Shown piece after piece: positions 10,242-18,578 of a DNA stretch of 64,000 bases. The DNA is taken from assembly GCF_001427905.1 (NCBI RefSeq), contig NZ_LMEF01000004.1, positions 39,811-103,810 of the forward strand, written 5' to 3'. A program made the translations under genes and the position numbers. Origin of the DNA: Flavobacterium sp. Root420 (lineage in GTDB: Bacteria; Bacteroidota; Bacteroidia; Flavobacteriales; Flavobacteriaceae). The notes beneath the pieces are model-generated. The model did no database searches and was not told the origin of the DNA. It was given only the letters and a program-made list of their open reading frames with translations. Positions within the stretch are counted from its first letter, which is position 1; each line of letters begins with the position of its first letter.

Positions 10242-11675
10242 CTAGGCTCTTCTTTCTTTTAAATCCGATTCAATTTGGATTTCCATTTTCTTGTCTATTT
10301 TATAGAAAAACAATAATCCAACACCAATCAGAAAAGGAATTGAAGGAAAAACGCTTACCAGCAGTTTTATTCCGTTAATGGCAATATCAGATTGGGTCAA
10401 TGAATTCGGAACATAATCAAAATGCCCTAACAATGAAGTTGTTAAAGCTCCACCAATACTCAAACCGGCTTTTAAACCCACCATCATGGCCGAAAAAATA
10501 ATCGCAGTCGCACGACGGTTATTCAACCATTCAGAATAATCGGCAACGTCTGCAATCATGGCCCACAGCAGCGGAATTGTAATTCCGTAGAAAAATCCGT
10601 GCAGGATTTGAGAGAAAAAAATCAGGCTGATTGATTTGGAAGAAAAGAAATAGAAAGCCAAAATAAATAAGGTGGAAACAAACAAAAAGGAACCAAAAAT
10701 GTTTCGTTTACCATATTTATCTGCCAATCTTTTTGATAAGGTGATTCCGACGATCATAAAAATAATTCCGCCGGCATTAAACAAACCAAATCCTGCCGCA
10801 ATAGGGTCATTCCCAAATTGATTCAGTCCAATTCCTGATAATCCGTCCAGTATAGGCTGAATAAAAATTGCCAGTTGTTGTTTGTCTACATAATTTTCAA
10901 AATAATATACATAAGCACCACCTTTCATGGCCAGGGTAACAAATACCAAAGTCGTCAAGGTTAGTATGATTACCCATGGTTTATTTTTTACTAAATCGCT
11001 TAAATCTTCCTTGATGCTTGATTTTTGTTCCGGTTTTGGAACGATACGTTCTTTGGTCGTGAAAAAAGTAATTAAAAGCATTATAGTTCCAATGATAGCC
11101 AAAACAGTCATTACTTTTTCGATACCAATGGCTTTATCTCCATTTCCGGCACTTTTTATAATTCCGAGCATAAAAACCTGAACAAAAAACTGTGCAAACA
11201 TTACCGCAACAAAACGATAAGAAGACAAACTATTGCGTTCGCCCATATCTCCCGTAATTACACCACTTAAAGCCGAATATGGTAAATTGTTACTAGCATA
11301 AAACAAGAGCAAAAAAGTATACGTTACAACAGCGTAAATCACTTTACCATGATAGGCGAAATTAGGAGTTGTAAAAGCCAACAAAGCAATTACGCCTAAA
11401 GGCACTGCAGTCCATAAAATCCAGGGTCTGAATTTTCCCCATTTGGTATTGGTCCTGTCGGCCAAAACTCCAATAATCGGATTAAAGATAAAAGCTGCAA
11501 TCAAACCAACAACCAACATAATAATAGAAGAATCTGTAGGCGATAATCCGTAAATATCGGTATAAAAATAAGCCAGATAAGTCATCAGGGTCTGAAAAAC
11601 TAAATTGGCCGCAAGGTCGCCTAAGCTGTATCCAATTTTTTCTTTTATGGATAGTTTTTGAGTATTAAAATTCAT
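10242..11675 (-). CDS. GPH-family sugar:cation symporter for xylosides
   Basis: An inner-membrane carrier of the glycoside-pentoside-hexuronide branch of the MFS. The 477 residues have about 12 hydrophobic segments. GYSLGDLAANLVFQTLMTYL at the N terminus and GVLADRTNTKWGKFRPWILW at residues ~65-84 are GPH signatures. It is cotranscribed with GH43 and preceded by a LacI-type operator at 11778, so import of xylo-oligosaccharides or glucuronoxylo-oligosaccharides is the likely role. The substrate is inferred from the neighbours. Confidence 0.9.
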   Translation of the reverse strand: MNFNTQKLSIKEKIGYSLGDLAANLVFQTLMTYLAYFYTDIYGLSPTDSSIIMLVVGLIAAFIFNPIIGVLADRTNTKWGKFRPWILWTAVPLGVIALLAFTTPNFAYHGKVIYAVVTYTFLLLFYASNNLPYSALSGVITGDMGERNSLSSYRFVAVMFAQFFVQVFMLGIIKSAGNGDKAIGIEKVMTVLAIIGTIMLLITFFTTKERIVPKPEQKSSIKEDLSDLVKNKPWVIILTLTTLVFVTLAMKGGAYVYYFENYVDKQQLAIFIQPILDGLSGIGLNQFGNDPIAAGFGLFNAGGIIFMIVGITLSKRLADKYGKRNIFGSFLFVSTLFILAFYFFSSKSISLIFFSQILHGFFYGITIPLLWAMIADVADYSEWLNNRRATAIIFSAMMVGLKAGLSIGGALTTSLLGHFDYVPNSLTQSDIAINGIKLLVSVFPSIPFLIGVGLLFFYKIDKKMEIQIESDLKERRA

Positions 11676-11777
11676 TCTTCTTTTGTGGTTATTTCGGGTT
11701 AGTTTTATAATCCAATTTCATTAAAACCGGATTATTTTATTAGCTCTGGTACTGATTTCAAAAGGCTTTTACTTAAG

Positions 11778-11787
11778 CAATCGGTTG
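11778..11787. promoter_or_regulatory. LacI-type operator before the symporter-GH43 operon
   Basis: The core CAATCGGTTG, identical to those before susC, GH67 and GH3, is centred about 107 bases upstream of the symporter start. Confidence 0.65.
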
Positions 11788-11893
11788 TGTAAAATTAGCA
11801 AAAAAAACATACCGTCCAAATTTACTTTGCTTTATTACATTTTTTTTTAGAAACGATCTCGTGTATTGATTCTTTAAAGCCTTGTCAATGCTA

Positions 11894-13003
11894 CTATTCT
11901 TTTGATTTTTTTAATTTCATTACACTATCGTACGCTTTTTTCGGCTGAAGCTGTGTATCAAATAACAAAGGATAATTCGTACGACCCTTTATCGGCCAGT
12001 CATTTAACCATGATTGTCCATCATGAACACCCCAAAAAGTGACACGGCTGATTTTGTCCTTGTGTTTTAGAAATAATTTAAAAATATCTTCATAACGCTG
12101 TGCGAGCTGTGTCTGAACAGCATCCGGAAGTTTTTCTGGGTACGGATTCATTTTGGCACTTCCTTCAAAATTCTGATTTACATCTGCGCCTTGTAAATCC
12201 CATGGATTAGGTAATACTGTTATATCTAATTCTGTAAAAGCTACTTTTAGGCCCATAGCAGAATAAGCTAAAATACTTTCTTCAATTTCTTTTAACGACG
12301 GACTTTCTAATCTCCAATGCGCCTGAATACCAACACCGTCTACTTTACCACCGCCCGCTTTTACTTTTTTGATTAAATTAATTGTGCCTTGTCTTTTAGC
12401 AGGAACTTCGTTATTATAATCGTTGTAATACAAGTCGACTTTTGGATCTGCCGCTGCAGCTAATTTAAAAGCATCGGTAAGATATTGTTCACCAAGCGTA
12501 GTCAAAAAAACAGATTTTCGCAATGTTCCGTCTTCATTTAATGCTTCGTTGACAACGTCCCAGGAACCAATTCTTCCTTTGTATTTGGAAACGATCGTTG
12601 TAATATGATCTTTCATGAAAGCTTTCATTTCTGTGCTGTCTTTGATTTTCTGCATCCAGGGCGCTAACTGACTGTGCCATATTAAAGTATGGCCGTGAAT
12701 AAACATTTTGTTTTTTTCGCCATAGGAAACAAATTTATCAGACATGGCAAAGTCATATTTGTCCTTTTGTGGATGTACAAACATCGACTTCATGATATTT
12801 TCTGCCGTAATTGCATTAAATTCTTTGCGAATCAATGCGTCTTCATTAGCGTTTTTTTCTTCAATTTGACTGGCACTCAAAGCAGTTCCGATATAAAAAT
12901 CTTTTTTATAAGCCTCTTTTAAGGAGGTCTCTTTTTTTTGTGCCGTGCAGTTTACAAACAGCAAGGTGGTTATTGCCAGTAAACAGGGTTTAATTAATTT
13001 CAT
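11894..13003 (-). CDS. Endo-1,4-beta-xylanase, GH10, lipoprotein
   Basis: Cuts the xylan backbone. A start at 13003 gives MKLIKPCLLAITTLLFVNC, a lipoprotein signal peptide with the lipid-carrying Cys at residue 19; the longer frame back to 13069 adds 22 residues that spoil it. In this 369-residue form E153 (WDVVNEAL) is the acid/base and E258 (FTELDITV) the nucleophile, both in canonical GH10 context; GHTLIWHSQ and VTFWGVHDG are also conserved. Probably anchored in the outer membrane or periplasm. The same-strand order GH115, GH10, symporter, GH43 suggests co-regulation. Confidence 0.95.
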   Translation of the reverse strand: MKLIKPCLLAITTLLFVNCTAQKKETSLKEAYKKDFYIGTALSASQIEEKNANEDALIRKEFNAITAENIMKSMFVHPQKDKYDFAMSDKFVSYGEKNKMFIHGHTLIWHSQLAPWMQKIKDSTEMKAFMKDHITTIVSKYKGRIGSWDVVNEALNEDGTLRKSVFLTTLGEQYLTDAFKLAAAADPKVDLYYNDYNNEVPAKRQGTINLIKKVKAGGGKVDGVGIQAHWRLESPSLKEIEESILAYSAMGLKVAFTELDITVLPNPWDLQGADVNQNFEGSAKMNPYPEKLPDAVQTQLAQRYEDIFKLFLKHKDKISRVTFWGVHDGQSWLNDWPIKGRTNYPLLFDTQLQPKKAYDSVMKLKKSKE

Positions 13004-13029
13004 ATTTTTAATTTTTTTGTTGATAGTTA

Positions 13030-13110
13030 TTTTTTCAAACACATAGAGACATAGTTTTTCTTTGTCCATATAGGCGTTTCACTTGTTTAAAAACACATAA
13101 GCGTTCTTTG
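13030..13110. repeat. Partial copy of the ACACATAGAGACATAG dispersed repeat
   Basis: Contains AAACACATAGAGACATAG, a TAGGCGTTTCACTTGTTTAA block and a second ACACATA half. The same arrangement recurs at 17505-17810 and on both sides of the Crp-type gene at 61.8 and 62.6 kb. Confidence 0.6.
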
Positions 13111-13115
13111 CCAAA

Positions 13116-15986
13116 CTATTTCTTTTGAAAACTTTCTGGTGGTCCTAAATAGGTTTTTAATATTTCACCTGATGCTGTTTCAATCACAATTTTTTGGAGC
13201 ACTAAAGCGGAATCAATTCCATAAAATTTCAACGTATGATTTCCTCCATTTGCTATAGTATGCGATGAGGTTATGATTTTAATATTGTTAGCCACAGACA
13301 TATTCCAGTTTTTATCAGAGCTGTCTGCGTTGAGATTCATTATTTGTGGACGATCTGTATCGAAACCAATTCCGTACTTCAAACCATCACGAATTGTAAA
13401 ATTAATGGTAGGAGAAAAATAAGCATGTACTTTTACTTCTCCTTTACTAAAAAAATGCACCTCATATTCTAATCGTGGTGACTGTTCAGAAATTTCAATT
13501 GGTTTAATATTAGAAGGTTTTAAAGTAAGTCCGGATTCGGTTTTCCCATTATTCGGAATTATGGTCCATTTCACCTCTGAGTTAATAGCTTTAGAATAAT
13601 TTGGAGCTTCAATTGATATGAAACCATTGTTCTCTACAAAACCTTTTATTTCGCTTAAATCAATATTTTTAGTATTTACAATTATAGTGAAGTTTTGATT
13701 ATTGGCTGAAACTGTAAATTGACTTTTGGCGTCGTTTTTAGTAGCTTTCTTCCAGTCTATGCTAACCAATATTCTTTCTTCGGAATTGATTTTTCCTTTT
13801 GCTTTGGAGAATTTAATCCAGTTTTCTTTAGACGTTATTTTGAAGTCAAAAGGAATAGTTCCTCTGTTGAAGATGTCTATGAAATAAGATTTGTTTTCAG
13901 CCGAATTAAAAGTGGGCAAAACAGCTTCTGTTGCAGTATTGGGCCACCAATTTTCAGAACCTTCAGTTGCAATTCCGGCTTCTGCTTTGTTTGGTAATTC
14001 AATAGTTTTCGTTTCCGGAATCACATTGTTTTTTGGTTCCTGCCACGAAGTATAACCAATGTGCGTCTGCGCCATCATATGATTCCACTTGCCGTTTGCC
14101 AGTTTGGTATGATAATAATTCGTCAGTAAACTATCTTTTTGAAATAATTCTTTTACCTGTTTTGCATACGCATTTGCAGAAGCTCTTCCCTGACTCGCGT
14201 AAAGCTTATTTTTAGCCGTTGCAACATACAATTCATTCAAATTTGCACTTGCCAACACCGGAAATAATACCAATTGATAAAAAGCGTCTTTGTATTCCGG
14301 TTTTATTTTTTCATTGATTGCATTGGCTTTGTCAACCAATATTTTATAATCGGCTAGAACGGTTTCTGCTTCGTTATAATTGGTAATGCTATAGGTTTTC
14401 TCATTCATCAATTCCGGTTTTCGTCTGGAATTGTATTTCGTGTACAATTTTATAATTTCAGCAATTTCCTCCGTATTCTGATTATCAAAATTTTCTTTCG
14501 CCCATTGTGTATAATATTGATCTAAATTCCCGGCATTCCATTTTTCCGGATTCCAGGCCATGTCAAGGAAAAACTCTGTTGGAAATTCCATCGGTTTGAT
14601 ATCACCCACATTGACTATCCAAATTTTATCGACACCGTGCTGGTACGCCAAATCCATTTGTTCCCAGGTACGTTCGATTTGATTGGTGTTGATCCATTTG
14701 TAATTTCGGGGTCCGCCAACATAATCAAAATGATAATAGATACCGTAACCGCCTTTTCTTGGTTTGGCGTTTAGTTCCGGTAATTTCCTGATATTTCCCC
14801 AATTGTCATCACACAATAAAAGTGTAATATCGTCCGGAACACGCATTCCTTTGTCATAATAATCCTGAACTTCTTTGTAAAGTGCCCACATTTGAGGCGT
14901 TTCTTCAATTGGTTTTTTGGTTGTTTCCTTTATGATTTCTCGTTGGGTTTTTACGATATTTTCCAACAAATCAATTGCGGTTCCCTGTGTCATTGGTTCA
15001 TCGCCATCGCCACGCATTCCTAACGTTACAATGGTTTCTGTGTTGCCCATTCTTTTCATTCCTTCCTTCCAAAACGAAATCAGGTTTTCAGAATTGGTAC
15101 TAAAATCCCATTTTCCTTTCCCTAATTTTGCCCATTCTGCATGTGCTCTTGTCAATGGTTCATGATGCGAAGTTCCCATTACAATTCCGTATTCATCGGC
15201 CAAAACAGCATTTTGAGGATCATCGACATAAAACATTCTTCCCCACATCGATGGCCATAAATAATTGCCTTTCATTCTAAGAATCAATTCAAAAACCTTA
15301 TCGTAGAATTTCGCATTAAATCCGCCATACGTATCAAACGCCCAGCCTGATAAAGCCGGAGCTTCGTCATTAATAAAAATGCCGCGGTATTTTACTTTTG
15401 GTTCTCCATTAGAATGAGTTCCACTCAAAACATGCAATTCTGATTGTTTTTTCACAGGAACATCTGCCCAGAAATACCAGGGAGAAATACCAACCTGATT
15501 CGACAAATCGTACATTCCATAAATTGTTCCTCTTTTATCTGAACCTGCAATCACCAACGCTTTTTTAATGCCGCCTGAAGGATTATCAACAATTTGAGTA
15601 GTGAATTTTTCCCATTTTCCTTTCAGCTGACTCGCATCAATTTTTCCGTCCCGCACCAATTGATCTATGATTTCGCTTTTTCCGATTGTTCCGATAATAA
15701 CAACATAATCACTCGCTTCTGAAATTGTATTGATTTGTTTTGGATGTAAACTGGTTACTTTAAAAAGATCATTTTCTAAATGTCCGGCAACGCGCAAAAC
15801 TCCGGGATAATCATTATTACTTATTAAAATAGAAGCCACTTTTCCTTTTGATGCCAAAGGGAAATTTTCTGCAGAAGCTTTGTTTACTACATATTTTTCT
15901 CCGTTTAATGCATACGAATTTGTGCTAATGCTGAAAAGGAAAAGCATTAGGATTATTGGGAGTAAAGGAGATTTTAGTAAATGCAT
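13116..15986 (-). CDS. GH115 xylan alpha-glucuronidase
   Basis: Removes (4-O-methyl-)glucuronic acid from internal as well as terminal xylose units of xylan. The 956-residue length is normal for GH115. A signal peptide (about residues 1-27, ending NSYALN) sends it to the periplasm or surface. Features that I associate with the family are the PWYFWADVPVKK stretch, the YRGIFINDEAP segment, GMRGDGDEPMTQG and the LLCDDNWGNIRKLP region. The C-terminal ~250 residues are beta-rich, as in the accessory domain of characterised members. It complements GH67 in the same locus, which acts only on terminal positions. Confidence 0.9.
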   Translation of the reverse strand: MHLLKSPLLPIILMLFLFSISTNSYALNGEKYVVNKASAENFPLASKGKVASILISNNDYPGVLRVAGHLENDLFKVTSLHPKQINTISEASDYVVIIGTIGKSEIIDQLVRDGKIDASQLKGKWEKFTTQIVDNPSGGIKKALVIAGSDKRGTIYGMYDLSNQVGISPWYFWADVPVKKQSELHVLSGTHSNGEPKVKYRGIFINDEAPALSGWAFDTYGGFNAKFYDKVFELILRMKGNYLWPSMWGRMFYVDDPQNAVLADEYGIVMGTSHHEPLTRAHAEWAKLGKGKWDFSTNSENLISFWKEGMKRMGNTETIVTLGMRGDGDEPMTQGTAIDLLENIVKTQREIIKETTKKPIEETPQMWALYKEVQDYYDKGMRVPDDITLLLCDDNWGNIRKLPELNAKPRKGGYGIYYHFDYVGGPRNYKWINTNQIERTWEQMDLAYQHGVDKIWIVNVGDIKPMEFPTEFFLDMAWNPEKWNAGNLDQYYTQWAKENFDNQNTEEIAEIIKLYTKYNSRRKPELMNEKTYSITNYNEAETVLADYKILVDKANAINEKIKPEYKDAFYQLVLFPVLASANLNELYVATAKNKLYASQGRASANAYAKQVKELFQKDSLLTNYYHTKLANGKWNHMMAQTHIGYTSWQEPKNNVIPETKTIELPNKAEAGIATEGSENWWPNTATEAVLPTFNSAENKSYFIDIFNRGTIPFDFKITSKENWIKFSKAKGKINSEERILVSIDWKKATKNDAKSQFTVSANNQNFTIIVNTKNIDLSEIKGFVENNGFISIEAPNYSKAINSEVKWTIIPNNGKTESGLTLKPSNIKPIEISEQSPRLEYEVHFFSKGEVKVHAYFSPTINFTIRDGLKYGIGFDTDRPQIMNLNADSSDKNWNMSVANNIKIITSSHTIANGGNHTLKFYGIDSALVLQKIVIETASGEILKTYLGPPESFQKK

Positions 15987-16301
15987 GATAATTTTTATTA
16001 ATTAATTGTAACAGTTTTGACCACAATCTTGAATCTAACAGTTGACCACAATCTTGTCATCCCGAGGAACGAGGGATCACACTAGAAATTCCGCAAAGTA
16101 AATCGCCAATCTTTATCGAGCTACTTGCGGGGATCCCTCGTTCCTCGGGATGACATAAAGTGCGTATACTCATCTCAATTTAAACCAATCTTTGTCGAGT
16201 TTCGTGTGTGATCCCTCGTTCCTCGGGATCACAAAATGTGCATACAAACTTAACTTCATCAGATACCTAACAGGTTTTTAAAACCTGTTAGGATACTTAG
16301 A
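15987..16301. repeat. Intergenic repeats: three TCCCGAGGAACGAGGGATC units and a 27-bp palindrome
   Basis: TCATCCCGAGGAACGAGGGA at about 16056 recurs inverted at about 16132 and 16213, so the interval can form large hairpins. A near-perfect palindrome, CCTAACAGGTTTT with its complement, sits at about 16266-16292 and could terminate transcription from either side. These are dispersed repeats of the kind common in Bacteroidota genomes; no gene is seen. Confidence 0.65.
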
Positions 16302-17474
16302 TTACAAATTCAATTTATAAGCAATTCCCATTTCCAGTCCTCTTAATTCGGCCAGACCTTTTAATCTTCCAACCAAAGAATAACCCGGATAGGTTTCTGT
16401 TTTTTCATCCACCGCATGCAAAAATCCGTGATCCGGACGCATGGGTAAACTCACTTTTCTTTTATTCATCAATAAAAGCAGTTTTTCAACGATAACTGCC
16501 ATTTTTGAATCGCCATTTAAATGTTCTGATTCCCTAAAAATAGTTGCGCTTTCGCGGATGGTATTTCGAAGGTGTAAAAAGTGAATTCTATCTCCGAAAT
16601 CATCGATTATTTTCTCCAGATTATTTTCTGGATCTGCACCCAAAGAACCTGTGCAATAACACAATCCGTTTGCATTGGAAGGAACGGCTTCAAAAATTGC
16701 TTTGATATCTTTTTCTGTTGAAACAATTCGCGGTAATCCTAAAACTGAAAACGGTGGATCGTCCGGATGAATTGCCAATTTTGAACCGCATTCATCCGCA
16801 ACCGGAGTTATTTCAGACAAAAAGAAAATCAGGTTTTCTCTTAGTTTATTGTTATCAATTTCAGCGTAATTATCTAAAAGGGAAAGAATTTGTTCTGCCG
16901 TAAAATTGATTTTACTGCCCGGTAATCCTAGTAAAACATTTTTAAAAAGTAACGCCTTTTCCTCTTCAGAAAGTTTATCTCCGAATTCCAGAGCCTTTGC
17001 TTTTTCTTCGTCCGAATAATCATTTTCAGCATTGGGTCTTTTCAGTAAAAACATATCAAAATAAGTAAACGCCATCTGATTGTATAACAACGCTTTGCTC
17101 CCGTCTTCATTGACAAAATTATGTTCTGTACGTACCCAGTCTAAAATCGGCATAAAATTATACGTGATGATTTTAAGTCCGCAATCTGCCAGATTTTTTA
17201 AACTGATTTTATAATTTTCGATGTATTCCAAATAAATTCCGGAAGCACGTTTTATTTCTTCATGAACCGGCAAACTTTCCACAACTGTCCATTCCAAGCC
17301 TGCTTCTTTGATGATTTGCTGTCTTTCTTTAATATCTTCGATTGTCCAGATTTCCCCAACGGGAATCTGGTGCAAAGCCGTTACGATTCCGGTTGCGCCA
17401 GCCTGCCTGATATCTAGTAAAGTAACGCCATCCTGAGGGCCAAACCAACGCATGGTTTGTTGCATTTTTATCAT
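16302..17474 (-). CDS. uxuA: D-mannonate dehydratase
   Basis: Dehydrates D-mannonate to 2-keto-3-deoxygluconate, a late step in glucuronate breakdown. The 390-residue length is typical of UxuA. Conserved parts seen: MRWFGPQDGVTLLDIRQAG at the N terminus, LAIHPDDPPFSVLGLPRIVS with metal-ligand His and Asp, GLCYCTGSLG, HFLHLRN and MRPDHGFLH. It starts with MIKMQQTMRW, and a start at the second or third Met is possible. Its place beside two alpha-glucuronidases shows where the released glucuronic acid goes. The isomerase UxaC is not in the window. Confidence 0.95.
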   Translation of the reverse strand: MIKMQQTMRWFGPQDGVTLLDIRQAGATGIVTALHQIPVGEIWTIEDIKERQQIIKEAGLEWTVVESLPVHEEIKRASGIYLEYIENYKISLKNLADCGLKIITYNFMPILDWVRTEHNFVNEDGSKALLYNQMAFTYFDMFLLKRPNAENDYSDEEKAKALEFGDKLSEEEKALLFKNVLLGLPGSKINFTAEQILSLLDNYAEIDNNKLRENLIFFLSEITPVADECGSKLAIHPDDPPFSVLGLPRIVSTEKDIKAIFEAVPSNANGLCYCTGSLGADPENNLEKIIDDFGDRIHFLHLRNTIRESATIFRESEHLNGDSKMAVIVEKLLLLMNKRKVSLPMRPDHGFLHAVDEKTETYPGYSLVGRLKGLAELRGLEMGIAYKLNL

Positions 17475-17822
17475 AATACTAACTTTAATTTTCTAAACAC
17501 CTTTAATTTTTTAAACACATAGAGACATAGCTTGACATGATGTTGAAAAAAGACATTTCATTTGTTTAAAAACACATAGCTGGCTATGTGTAGCTGTGTT
17601 ATTTATTATTTTATATTTTTTGAATAAACCTATGTTTTATGTTTTAACGGATTAAATTTTAAACACATAGAGACATAACTTTCCTTGGTATTGAAAAAAG
17701 ATATTTTTAAAAAAAACTAGATTTTAACACATAGCTAATATGTTTTAAAACTAGTGAAACGCCTTTACCGCCAGACAAAATCTATGTTTCTATGTGTTTA
17801 AATATCTTTCAATATATCTATT
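17475..17822. repeat. Two copies of the ACACATAGAGACATAG palindromic repeat
   Basis: The interval between uxuA and the SDR gene is filled by two related units, about 17505-17600 and 17660-17805. They start AAACACATAGAGACATA and the second ends TCTATGTTTCTATGTGTTT, giving terminal inverted repeats. GTGAAACGCCTTTA in the middle matches the other copies. There are no ORFs. A MITE-like or other dispersed palindromic element is the likely explanation. Confidence 0.65.
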
Positions 17823-18560
17823 TTAAAACCCAATACTGTTTCCGCCATCAACTGGTAAAACGGTTCCGGTTGTATATTTTGATTCGCTTAAAGCGAAATA
17901 GTAAACAGCATCTGCAATGTCTGATGGTTCCCCTAAAAATCCCATTGGTGTTCTTCCCAGTACTTTATTTTTTCTTTCCGGATCGTTATCAAGTGCCGTA
18001 GAAGACATTTTTGTTTTGATAAAGCCCGGAGCGATACAGTTTACACGAACGCCAAACGGTGCCAATTCTACTGCCATTGCTCTGGTCATCGATTCGATTG
18101 CTCCTTTACTTGCTGAATACGCAATTACTTTCGGAATACCATATTGCGATGCCATCGAACTAATGTTGATGATACTTCCGCCTTTATTTTCTTTCATATT
18201 TTTTACAACGGCTTTACTAACTGCAAAAACACTTAAAAGATTGGTGTGAATTACAGATAAAAAATCTTCATCAGTCACATCCAAAAATTCTTTTTTAAGG
18301 TTGATTCCAGCGTTATTTACCAAAATATCAATCGAATTTTCTTTGATAATATTCTCAATCATAGCTGGAATTCCTGCAAGATTATTTAAGTCGTAAATAA
18401 CCGGAATTGCATTGGCTCCAATTTCTTTGCAGGCATCTTCTGTTTTCTCTTTTGATCTTCCAATTATATAGGTTTTGATTCCGTTATCACATAATTTCTT
18501 TGCTGTTGCAAAACCCAAACCCGAATTCCCTCCGGTTACAATTGCTGTTTTTGTGCTCAT
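17823..18560 (-). CDS. SDR-family oxidoreductase, probable D-mannonate (fructuronate) oxidoreductase
   Basis: A 245-residue short-chain dehydrogenase. It has the TGGNSGLG nucleotide-binding motif at residues 9-16, NNAG at 82-85, and the catalytic S135, Y148 and K152 (YSASK). GKP-type C-terminal PVDGGNSIGF is usual for the family. It lies between uxuA and GH67 on the same strand. Since canonical UxuB is absent, the likely job is reduction of fructuronate to mannonate, feeding UxuA. Known relatives also include gluconate 5-dehydrogenases, so the substrate is inferred from context only. Confidence 0.8.
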   Translation of the reverse strand: MSTKTAIVTGGNSGLGFATAKKLCDNGIKTYIIGRSKEKTEDACKEIGANAIPVIYDLNNLAGIPAMIENIIKENSIDILVNNAGINLKKEFLDVTDEDFLSVIHTNLLSVFAVSKAVVKNMKENKGGSIINISSMASQYGIPKVIAYSASKGAIESMTRAMAVELAPFGVRVNCIAPGFIKTKMSSTALDNDPERKNKVLGRTPMGFLGEPSDIADAVYYFALSESKYTTGTVLPVDGGNSIGF

Positions 18561-18578
18561 ATTTTTTAATTTGAATAT

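Noticed and set aside
11894..13069. Longer GH10 start at 13069
   Set aside because: It would place 22 charged residues before a clear lipoprotein signal; the ATG at 13003 is the better start.
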